Positions 1-5,724 of a DNA stretch of 8,636 nucleotides are shown here, piece by piece. Positions within the stretch are counted from its first letter, which is position 1, and each line of letters opens with the position of its first letter. Source of the DNA: an uncultured Porticoccus sp. (GTDB lineage Bacteria > Pseudomonadota > Gammaproteobacteria > Pseudomonadales > Porticoccaceae); assembly GCA_950063125.1 (NCBI GenBank), contig CATLZI010000082.1, positions 1-8,636 on the forward strand, read 5' to 3'. Position numbers and translations under genes: made by a program. The notes under the pieces are model-generated. The model saw nothing but the letters and a program-made list of their open reading frames with translations. It made no database searches and was not told the DNA's origin.

Positions 1-1340
1 ATATTCCCGGCCTCATCTGAGATTAAATCCATCACCAATACACCATCTTCTACTATAGCAAGGCCTACTACCTGAATGTCCAGTAAGTTCTGGCTCAGCG
101 CAGCGTTGGCGATACTTCCCGCTGCGGTCATGGCCGCATCCATATTTAGTAAAGCATAGCGCGGAGCGTCCTTTGCGTCGCTGAACGGGTTGGCTATCAG
201 GTAGCCGTTTGCATCACTCAGTAGTGTGATCAACACCTCTCCGGTTTCAATGCCTGCATTGACTTCGCCAAGAATGTTGACTGCCACCGGGCTTCCGCGT
301 AGCACTGAACCTGCAGGTACCCGCAGGGGGGCTGCGTCAGCAAAATGCGGAACGAAACCCAAGTCCGCCGCCAGATCGCCCTCCAGTTTGGTAAAGGATT
401 CGGTACCCAGTACAAAACTTTCTACCGGAACCTCATTGATGCTTTTCCCAGTGAGCTTTGATTCCAGGTCCGGCTGTTGTTCACCAAGCGCGCCCACTTT
501 GAGTATTGCTGTTTCACGCGGTATTGTGGCCACAGGTGTGAAGGTGCGCTCAAGGTCCGGGAGCGTCTCACCGCCCCGGCTGCGCAGACCGGACAGGATC
601 AGGGTATGTTTCACCGGTTTGAGATCATTCATTGGGTCGAGCACCAGATAGCGTCCCTGAAGCAAAAGACTGACCCTGACTAGACTGCCCTGAGCGTCGA
701 TAAGCTTGACCTGCTCTCCATAGTTGGCGGTAGCCGGATCTAGCAAGCGATTGAACACCATTCTTAGGGTGCTCATGTCGTTTGGCTGTCTGGCATCGTC
801 AATGCTGGCCAACAGCGCGCTCTGATCCAGGGGGGCGATGGTGAGCAGTTCGAAGTTTCCGTCGCCAATCGTCTCGGCAAACCCCTGCTGCGCGCCGGCG
901 GTACGAAAACGAAAGTCACGGAAAGGGCTTGTGTCGATCCCGCCGATACCCTCTCCGATCAGTTGCAGCCGGTATTCCGTATTTGGTGTGAGTTTATCAA
1001 CAGGGCGTAGCACCAGGCCGCGTTTGTCATCCGCTGCGTCATGATCGAAGGTGATGGCGTTGTCACCCTCGACAGTAACCAGCTGCAGTCGGTTTTCTAA
1101 GTCCGCAGCAACGCTTTCATCAAGGGGAGCTGAGAAACGAAGCACAACCTGGGCGCTGGGCGTCACTTCCCGTTGACCCGGATAGGGGTAGGCGAAAATA
1201 AGACTCTTGGAAGTAGGGCTTCTAGTAAAGGTAATAGCGCTATTATCGCCTCCACACCCGGACAGCAAGAGGACGTTGGGCAGCAGTACCCATAGTGCAA
1301 TAAAACTAGTTATTGTTCTGTGGTTTATTATTGTTTTCAT
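1..1340 (-). CDS. Ig-like (SbsA-type) outer-membrane lipoprotein, 3' end cut by window edge
   Basis: I translated this by hand from the ATG at 1340-1338; the frame stays open to base 1, so about 446 N-terminal residues are visible and the C-terminus is missing. Residues 1-28 form a lipoprotein signal peptide ending in the lipobox L26-S27-G28-C29. Residue +2 after the lipidated Cys is Gly, not Asp, so by the E. coli Lol rule it should go to the outer membrane. Residues about 50-143 resemble a bacterial Ig-like fold of the SbsA/Big_5 type (YPxxG...V.....VVLRFSAPLD, later LTPNTEYRLQL). A second, more divergent copy seems to lie near 160-250. A purine-rich AGGGA lies 9 bases before the ATG. It starts 47 bp downstream of the OmpP1/FadL-like gene and is probably co-transcribed with it. 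The enzymatic part, if any, is off-window. FadL-linked surface lipoproteins such as Vibrio VolA (lysophospholipase) are a precedent for the pairing, but I see no lipase domain here. Confidence 0.85.
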   Translation of the reverse strand, partial: MKTIINHRTITSFIALWVLLPNVLLLSGCGGDNSAITFTRSPTSKSLIFAYPYPGQREVTPSAQVVLRFSAPLDESVAADLENRLQLVTVEGDNAITFDHDAADDKRGLVLRPVDKLTPNTEYRLQLIGEGIGGIDTSPFRDFRFRTAGAQQGFAETIGDGNFELLTIAPLDQSALLASIDDARQPNDMSTLRMVFNRLLDPATANYGEQVKLIDAQGSLVRVSLLLQGRYLVLDPMNDLKPVKHTLILSGLRSRGGETLPDLERTFTPVATIPRETAILKVGALGEQQPDLESKLTGKSINEVPVESFVLGTESFTKLEGDLAADLGFVPHFADAAPLRVPAGSVLRGSPVAVNILGEVNAGIETGEVLITLLSDANGYLIANPFSDAKDAPRYALLNMDAAMTAAGSIANAALSQNLLDIQVVGLAIVEDGVLVMDLISDEAGN

Positions 1341-1377
1341 TCTGTTTTTTCCCTGTTCGCGATTCGTCAAATCTGCC

Positions 1378-1397
1378 GAAGTTCTGCTCAGAACTTC
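1378..1397. repeat. Perfect inverted repeat spanning the stop codon between two cistrons
   Basis: GAAGTTCTGCTCAGAACTTC is a perfect inverted repeat: 9-bp arms around CT, or realistically 8 bp with a 4-base loop. It covers the TGA stop (1390-1388) of the OmpP1/FadL-like gene. There is no T-tract after it in the direction of transcription, so it is not a typical terminator. An mRNA-stability or partial-attenuation hairpin between the channel and lipoprotein cistrons is the more likely role (inference). Confidence 0.55.
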
Positions 1398-2779
1398 ATT
1401 GAAGCAGATAATGAGAAGAGGTGAATATCGCCATCAGCGCGCACCGTCTCGAATGGTGCCGGATCGGAGGGAGAGTTGATTGACGTCAGCTCAAAATCGC
1501 GCTCCTCGATCTGCTGGTACTGATAGGCCAGCGACAGCACCAGGGGAGCATTGATGATGGGTGCGTTCTTGAGCCGGTAGTCGCCGCCAATGCCGACCAC
1601 CGTTTTATCGCTATCAAGAAAGTTTACGTCTTGTGAGCGGGATGATTTCAGGGGAGAATCTTCCCATGCCAGCCCGCCAAAAAACCGGAGCTGGTCAGAC
1701 AACTGGAAGCGGGCGCCAACGCGGGGAACGACCACATCATTAAAACGCAAACCTGCCTGCTCTCTGACTGTATCTCCGGCAAATTTGCTTTCCAGCTCAG
1801 ACCAATTTTGCTTTTCGACAGAGGCTACAAGCTCGAACTTTCCAAGAGGCAGCAGGATGCTGCCGCCGAACACCTGTGGCTGATACGAATCGATGGTTGA
1901 CAGAGCTAGATCAAGTCCCGGCTCGGGGATGACGCCAGGAATAACCACGTTAGCATCCACACTGACCTCGTAGTTGGTTTCATCACGCCAGAACAGCGCC
2001 ACCTCCAGTCCATTGAGGCCGAACGGCATACAAGATGTACGACGCCAAGGTGAGTGACCACAGAAGAGCTCGTTTGTGCGGATGTTAATTCCCAGCGCCG
2101 GGGACAGGGTAGGCTTGGCTTCCAGCGAAAGCTGCTCGGAATCCGTATTGCCCGCGAGATCGGAGACCGCTTCAAGGCGTGCCTTCGCCGCTAGTGTCAA
2201 GCGTGCTGAAAGGCCTGCATCAACACCGCGAACGAGATCACGAACAGCACCACCAAAGGCCAGGTAAAGCGGTTGGGACTCGTAACGCAGGAATTGTCCT
2301 TGCTCTGCTGTGTTGGCTTGGTACGGTAGAATGTTGGAGATGTATTCATCGACGCCCACGTTAATACCCAAATACATGGAGCGGCTCGTGTCCGATTCAG
2401 ATGCGCCCGTAATGCGGGTTTTGATGCCTAGCAACACAAGCTCGGAACTGCTGTCCGACAGGACGTCACTCTCTCGCGTCAACGGGTCAGAGCCCCCCAG
2501 CGATTTTGCGCGCAGCTCCTGGTCGCCATATTGCACGACCGCACTCAGATCGCCTTCGGGGGAGCGGGCCATCGCTGCGGGGTTGTAGTACACAGCCCAG
2601 GGCCCAGACTCGAAAGCGCTGAAAGCTTGCGCGGACCCGGCGTTGATGGGACCAAGGCCATAGGTGGATGCCGCGTCGCCTGCGCCGGCAAGGGCATCGT
2701 CTGGCGGTACGGCAACGATTGCTACAGCCAACAATAATTTGAAGATAGTCGGCAAGATACGGTTAATTATGCATGTCAT
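1388..2779 (-). CDS. OmpP1/FadL-family outer-membrane beta-barrel protein
   Basis: Predicted outer-membrane channel, about 463 residues, close to the usual 420-460 of FadL-like proteins. The frame opens further upstream (2851), but I chose ATG 2779-2777: AAGGA lies just before it with 7 bases of spacing, and translation then begins with a clean signal peptide (MTCIINRILP, a hydrophobic run, then DALA|GAG). The upstream extension would also include the promoter sequence. The mature N-terminus has the family's G.A.AF.AFE..PWAVYYNPAAMA signature (NPA hatch motif). The body has alternating amphipathic strands and the chain ends ...SLSASMKF with the terminal Phe used by the Bam machinery. FadL homologues carry long-chain fatty acids or other hydrophobic compounds; the exact substrate cannot be read here. 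Two cysteines, 10 residues apart (about 2030-2062), could form a loop disulfide. It is the first gene of a unit with the Ig-like lipoprotein downstream. Confidence 0.85.
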   Translation of the reverse strand: MTCIINRILPTIFKLLLAVAIVAVPPDDALAGAGDAASTYGLGPINAGSAQAFSAFESGPWAVYYNPAAMARSPEGDLSAVVQYGDQELRAKSLGGSDPLTRESDVLSDSSSELVLLGIKTRITGASESDTSRSMYLGINVGVDEYISNILPYQANTAEQGQFLRYESQPLYLAFGGAVRDLVRGVDAGLSARLTLAAKARLEAVSDLAGNTDSEQLSLEAKPTLSPALGINIRTNELFCGHSPWRRTSCMPFGLNGLEVALFWRDETNYEVSVDANVVIPGVIPEPGLDLALSTIDSYQPQVFGGSILLPLGKFELVASVEKQNWSELESKFAGDTVREQAGLRFNDVVVPRVGARFQLSDQLRFFGGLAWEDSPLKSSRSQDVNFLDSDKTVVGIGGDYRLKNAPIINAPLVLSLAYQYQQIEERDFELTSINSPSDPAPFETVRADGDIHLFSLSASMKF

Positions 2780-2832
2780 GAAAATATCCTTATTTTTGTT
2801 ATGGTTGTTCAGTTTGTATTCTTTCAGTTGTA

Positions 2833-2861
2833 TATTTACTTGGTTAACCAACCAATTTCAA
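2833..2861 (-). promoter_or_regulatory. Sigma-70-type promoter of the channel-lipoprotein unit
   Basis: Reading the minus strand, TTGAAA (2861-2856) is followed after exactly 17 bases by TAAATA (2838-2833), a good match to -35/-10 hexamers. The predicted start of transcription is near 2826, giving a leader of about 45 bases before the AAGGA and ATG at 2779. The surroundings are AT-rich. The assignment rests on the hexamers and spacing only. Confidence 0.6.
2840..2851. promoter_or_regulatory. Candidate operator, 12-bp palindrome inside the promoter spacer
   Basis: TTGGTTAACCAA is a perfect 12-bp palindrome lying wholly within the 17-bp spacer between the -35 and -10 hexamers. Dimeric repressors of the TetR and MarR classes commonly bind such positions and block polymerase. 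An extra TTGG half-unit flanks one side on the minus strand. The cognate regulator is not identifiable in this window. Confidence 0.5.
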
Positions 2862-3087
2862 GAAAAAAGTAAAATCACACAATCGTAGAAGTACGTAAAA
2901 AAAGAATATTGGGCATAGGCTTTCGGATTGTTTCTCGGATCAGAGGACCAAAGTTCCCGTATTTGCAGACGGGGAGAGCAATCACTGCCCCAGAACACTC
3001 CTAATTGATCCCGAGCATACATGTAGGATAACAATGACTCAGGATGGGCTAAACTGGGTTAATTACGCTTGTTTACTCTAAGGATCC
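2862..3087. other. Divergent intergenic region upstream of the cyclase gene
   Basis: This is the rest of the gap between the divergent channel and cyclase genes. I found no convincing -35/-10 pair for the plus-strand cyclase; TTGATC at 3005-3010 has no properly spaced -10. An 8-bp palindrome TACATGTA lies at 3018-3025. I saw no c-di-GMP (GEMM) riboswitch, tRNA or small ORF with a ribosome binding site. Confidence 0.5.
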
Positions 3088-4893
3088 ATGTTCATGACAT
3101 TGAAGATGACGTCAAGATGGCGCCTGCTCCTTTGGTTTCTGGTACCCGTCTTGGTGGTTTGTTCAATCGAAGTTCAGGCACAACTGAAAGGCTATACTGC
3201 AGAGCAATTGCGTTATCAGCTCTATTACAAGGTTCTTGACCCAGCTCAAACGCTGTCCGATTCAAGGTGGATGCGTTTGGAGCCCAACGAAAACAGCTTC
3301 GGCTTCACTGACAAAATCTATGTATTTAAATTGAATATAGTCAACCTTGGCCAACAGACATTGCCTGTATTGCTCGAGGTGGCCTACCCGCTGCTGGATC
3401 ACCTGGATATCTACGAGGGTAATCTAGCCCCGTCATCTCAACGCTATTCGCTTGGTGACAAGAAGCCATTTTCCGATCGCGTAATCAAAAACCGAAATTT
3501 CGTAATCCCTGCTGACTTAGAACCCAACAAGACAGAGATCTATTTTTTCAAAGTCCAGACGACCAGCGCCACGCAGTTTCCTCTAAACATCTGGAATCCG
3601 GTTGATTTCCATGAAAGAGAAAAGATGCTTTATGGTTGGTACGGACTCTATTTTGGCACTATGCTGGTCATGGCCATGTACAATCTTTTTATCTACTCCT
3701 CTGTTCGTTACAGCGCTTATCTATGGTATGTCGTTTATGTTTTGTCCATGACTCTGTTTCAAGCAGCCATAGAGGGCCTGACATTTCGGTACGTCTGGCC
3801 CCAAAGCCTGTGGTGGAACTCTATCTCCATTAGTTTTTTTGTTTGCACCATGATGGCGGGTGTCCTTTTTTTTCAAATATATTTTCTGGATTTGAAGAAT
3901 CAAAGCCCGAACCTTTATCTTTTGAGCAAGGTGGCCATCGCGGTGTCTGCTATTCTCATAATTTCGACGTTTATCGTTCCCTACCAATATATCATCAAAG
4001 TAGGTGCAGTCCTGACAACTTCGAGCTGCATTATCGCGCTCTTTACCGGCTACTGGGTGTGGTACAAAGGTTACCGTCAGGCCCGCTATTTTTGTCTTGC
4101 ATGGACAGTGCTCGTGATAGTCGGATTCGGCACGGTGATGAACTATGTTGGGCTTTTGCCTCGAAGCGTTTTTACCGAATACTCAACCCAAATTGGTTCA
4201 TTGATAGAGGTGGTGCTACTCTCATTCGCGCTGGCTGAATACATCAATTACGAAAAAAGCATGCGCTACGAAGCTCAACAGCATGCATTGTCATTACAGA
4301 AAATACACAACGAAGAATTGGAGACGAAAGTCGCCCAACGCACAGAAGAGTTGGAGGTGCTAAATCGAAAATTGTCGGACTTAAGCATCACGGATCAATT
4401 GACTGGCTTACGTAATAGACGCTTTCTGAATAGCTATCTGAGAGAAGAGTTGGAACGCTGCCAGCGATATAAACGCCCGATGACTTTAATGATGCTCGAT
4501 ATTGACCACTTCAAGCAATTCAATGACATTCACGGTCACCTGGCCGGTGATGCTTGCCTCCAAGCTGTAGCCAAGTGCATCAGCGTTAGTCTACGCTGGC
4601 CGGGGGATCTGGTGGCACGGTTTGGTGGCGAAGAGTTTTGTGTGCTGTTGGGCGAAACCGATTCAGCCGGTGCCGTTAAAGTGGCCGAGAGAATACGAGG
4701 CAATGTTGAGCAGCTAGAATTCCGCTGGCAGAATCAAACGATGAAGGTCACCATTAGTCTCGGGGTTGTTGTCAAAACTCCAGATGCTGGTGATTCGATC
4801 GAAATTCTCATCAGTTGTGCAGACGATGCCTTATACAAATCCAAGGCTGCGGGCCGCAACCAGGTGACGTTTTACCAGGCCACTTGTGCCTGA
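3088..4893 (+). CDS. Membrane diguanylate cyclase, 7TMR-DISMED2 / 7TM / GGDEF
   Basis: Predicted to make c-di-GMP from two GTP at the inner membrane in response to a periplasmic signal. Up to 601 residues, normal for this architecture. Order: signal peptide (about 1-32, ending VQAQ); 7TMR-DISMED2 periplasmic beta domain (about 35-170); seven-helix 7TMR-DISM region (about 182-388); coiled coil (about 389-430, with ELETKVAQRTEELEVLNRKL); GGDEF domain (431-598). In the GGDEF domain DQLTGLRNRR, metal-binding D471 (LDIDHFK), N479 and D488, and the active-site loop GGEEF (513-517) are all intact, so catalysis is expected. The inhibitory I-site RxxD reads W504-P-G-D507: its Arg is replaced by Trp. 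AAGGA (3080-3084) is only 3 bases from ATG 3088 but 9 from the in-frame ATG 3094, so the true start may be 3094. It diverges from the channel operon and is monocistronic, ending before the MITE-borne terminator. The ligand is unknown; carbohydrates are often proposed for DISMED2. Confidence 0.93.
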   Translation: MFMTLKMTSRWRLLLWFLVPVLVVCSIEVQAQLKGYTAEQLRYQLYYKVLDPAQTLSDSRWMRLEPNENSFGFTDKIYVFKLNIVNLGQQTLPVLLEVAYPLLDHLDIYEGNLAPSSQRYSLGDKKPFSDRVIKNRNFVIPADLEPNKTEIYFFKVQTTSATQFPLNIWNPVDFHEREKMLYGWYGLYFGTMLVMAMYNLFIYSSVRYSAYLWYVVYVLSMTLFQAAIEGLTFRYVWPQSLWWNSISISFFVCTMMAGVLFFQIYFLDLKNQSPNLYLLSKVAIAVSAILIISTFIVPYQYIIKVGAVLTTSSCIIALFTGYWVWYKGYRQARYFCLAWTVLVIVGFGTVMNYVGLLPRSVFTEYSTQIGSLIEVVLLSFALAEYINYEKSMRYEAQQHALSLQKIHNEELETKVAQRTEELEVLNRKLSDLSITDQLTGLRNRRFLNSYLREELERCQRYKRPMTLMMLDIDHFKQFNDIHGHLAGDACLQAVAKCISVSLRWPGDLVARFGGEEFCVLLGETDSAGAVKVAERIRGNVEQLEFRWQNQTMKVTISLGVVVKTPDAGDSIEILISCADDALYKSKAAGRNQVTFYQATCA

Positions 4894-5023
4894 ATGGATT
4901 CAGGTGCGCCTTCTCGCACTTTGAAAAAAACTGGAACTTTTATTTTTGTCAGAGAATTACAATTTAGCATGTTAATTGGTCTGTTGTTTAATATGTTAAG
5001 TCCGTTAACACGCTTTCTAAATT
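4894..5023. other. 3' flank of the cyclase gene, no gene seen
   Basis: AT-rich non-coding sequence between the cyclase stop and the MITE-like element. A weak inverted repeat TGTTAA-N5-TTAACA lies at 4994-5010, without a T-tract. An ATG abuts the stop codon, but the 61-residue frame it opens has no ribosome binding site of its own and runs into the mobile element, so I do not call it. Confidence 0.5.
5018..5023. repeat. Left target-site duplication candidate (TAAATT)
   Basis: TAAATT lies one base outside the left terminal inverted repeat. An identical TAAATT sits at the mirror position, one base outside the right repeat (5233-5238). This is the arrangement expected from insertion with target duplication, although the sequence is AT-rich. 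Confidence 0.5.
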
Positions 5024-5024
5024 G

Positions 5025-5057
5025 GGTATACCTACAGAACCGGGTCAAATTTCCCAT
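5025..5057 (+). repeat. Left terminal inverted repeat of the MITE-like element
   Basis: 33 bases beginning GGTATACCTACAGAA and ending TTCCCAT. It matches the reverse complement of 5199-5231 at 27 of 33 positions without gaps. The outermost 8 bases (GGTATACC) are themselves palindromic. Confidence 0.75.
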
Positions 5058-5120
5058 GATGGAGATTCAAGCTTCATAAGTCATTGTGTGGCTGCTGATT
5101 AATTTCAAGCTAAAGGCCTC

Positions 5121-5152
5121 AAAAAGCCGATAAATATCATTATCGGCTTTTT
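5121..5152. terminator. Bidirectional Rho-independent terminator (apex of the MITE-like element)
   Basis: AAAAAGCCGATAA, a 6-base loop, then TTATCGGCTTTTT: a perfect 13-bp stem with A-tract on one side and T-tract on the other, so it should act in both directions. It lies between the convergent cyclase gene (+) and the binding-protein gene (-), and would end both transcripts. Position and sequence make it the central stem of the mobile element, so the terminator was probably brought in by the insertion. Confidence 0.85.
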
Positions 5153-5198
5153 CAAAAAACAACTATTATTCAAATATTACAGTAACTTATAGCTGAAG

Positions 5199-5231
5199 AT
5201 GGGAATCTAGGACCGCTTCTGTAGGTATACC
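5199..5231 (-). repeat. Right terminal inverted repeat of the MITE-like element
   Basis: Read on the minus strand this begins GGTATACCTACAGAA and ends TTCCCAT, with 27 of 33 bases equal to the left repeat. The six mismatches are all internal, which fits conserved transposase-binding ends. Confidence 0.75.
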
Positions 5232-5232
5232 T

Positions 5233-5238
5233 TAAATT
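5233..5238. repeat. Right target-site duplication candidate (TAAATT)
   Basis: TAAATT, one base outside the right inverted repeat, identical to 5018-5023. Confidence 0.5.
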
Positions 5239-5279
5239 CATATTCCAAAGGTGAGCTATAAAAGTTTGAATGGAAATTT

Positions 5280-5711
5280 CTATTCAAGCTTTCGGATAAC
5301 TTTTACCGTATCATCAATTTCTGATGCATCAATATACCCAATGAATACTGGATTCTCCGATACCAGCTTCTTTACGTCAGCGCTCCCGTTGACAGTTTTG
5401 GGTGGTTGACCTTTACCCGTAAAAATCCGCTGAGACCAATATGCTCTCAACTGTCCTTCATTCTTTTCAAGAATATTCTCATTAAATTTATCCCGGGCTG
5501 ACGTACCCGGTTGCTGTTCAATAGGTACAGCCGAGCTACCGTCCGGAAATTTCGTTTTCTTCCCTAAGAATATGGCACTAAGCCACTTATCATCGAGCTC
5601 TGATACAGAATTACTTGGGTTTACAATCACGACTACATCGGCAAAGGAATGGGAAGAAAGAAATGATATAATACAAGCTACTAAAGTAGCCGTTATATTG
5701 AATCTAATCAT
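5280..5711 (-). CDS. Small periplasmic PstS-like substrate-binding protein
   Basis: 143 residues with a signal peptide (about 1-24, ...SSHSFA|D). The mature part looks like a single lobe of a type 2 periplasmic-binding fold as in phosphate-binding PstS: VVVIVNPSN, then IFLGKKTKFPDGSSAVPIEQ, RDKFNENIL, LRAYWSQRIFTGKG and a late FIGYIDAS segment. PstS itself is about 320 residues, so this belongs to the short stand-alone PBP-like class often annotated as phosphate ABC transporter substrate-binding protein. No pstCAB genes are near, so a transport role with a dedicated permease is not supported; sensing or ligand scavenging is possible. ATG 5711-5709 is preceded by GAGGGGA with 5 bases of spacing. 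It follows the porin gene after 13 bp, so the two are surely one operon. It ends before the MITE-borne terminator. Ligand unknown; oxyanion is a guess from the family. Confidence 0.82.
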   Translation of the reverse strand: MIRFNITATLVACIISFLSSHSFADVVVIVNPSNSVSELDDKWLSAIFLGKKTKFPDGSSAVPIEQQPGTSARDKFNENILEKNEGQLRAYWSQRIFTGKGQPPKTVNGSADVKKLVSENPVFIGYIDASEIDDTVKVIRKLE

Positions 5712-5724
5712 ATTAATCCCCTCT

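Larger units (their letters stand above)
5024..5232. mobile_element. MITE-like non-autonomous element, about 209 bp
   Basis: The two ends form terminal inverted repeats. The outer 15 bases are perfect (GGTATACCTACAGAA at 5025-5039; complement at 5217-5231). They extend without gaps to 33 bases with 27 matches (5025-5057 against 5199-5231), including a perfect TTCCCAT block. After a small indel the complementarity resumes (5070-5087 against 5179-5194), so most of the element is one long imperfect palindrome. Its apex is the 13-bp terminator hairpin at 5121-5152. The direct repeat TAAATT flanks both ends at one-base distance. There is no transposase or convincing ORF inside. This is the structure of a miniature inverted-repeat transposable element mobilised in trans by an IS transposase; I could not match the ends to a known IS family. 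It sits between two convergent genes, a tolerant site. Confidence 0.72.

Noticed and set aside
226..651. 141-codon plus-strand ORF
   Set aside because: It is antisense to the lipoprotein gene, whose minus-strand frame is continuous with a lipobox and Ig-like pattern. The Ser/Arg/Pro-rich composition is typical of a shadow frame.
2881..3087. c-di-GMP riboswitch in the cyclase leader
   Set aside because: I looked for the conserved GEMM-type core and tetraloop-receptor sequence and saw none.
4894..5079. 61-codon ORF starting directly after the cyclase stop codon
   Set aside because: It has no ribosome binding site of its own and no recognisable protein features, and its last third is the left end of the MITE-like element.
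5126..5133. GCCGATAA, identical to the sigma-28 (flagellar/chemotaxis) -10 element, near an MCP remnant
   Set aside because: It is part of the terminator stem. The upstream CTAAA is 11 bases away rather than the required 15, and the other strand has no -35 at all.
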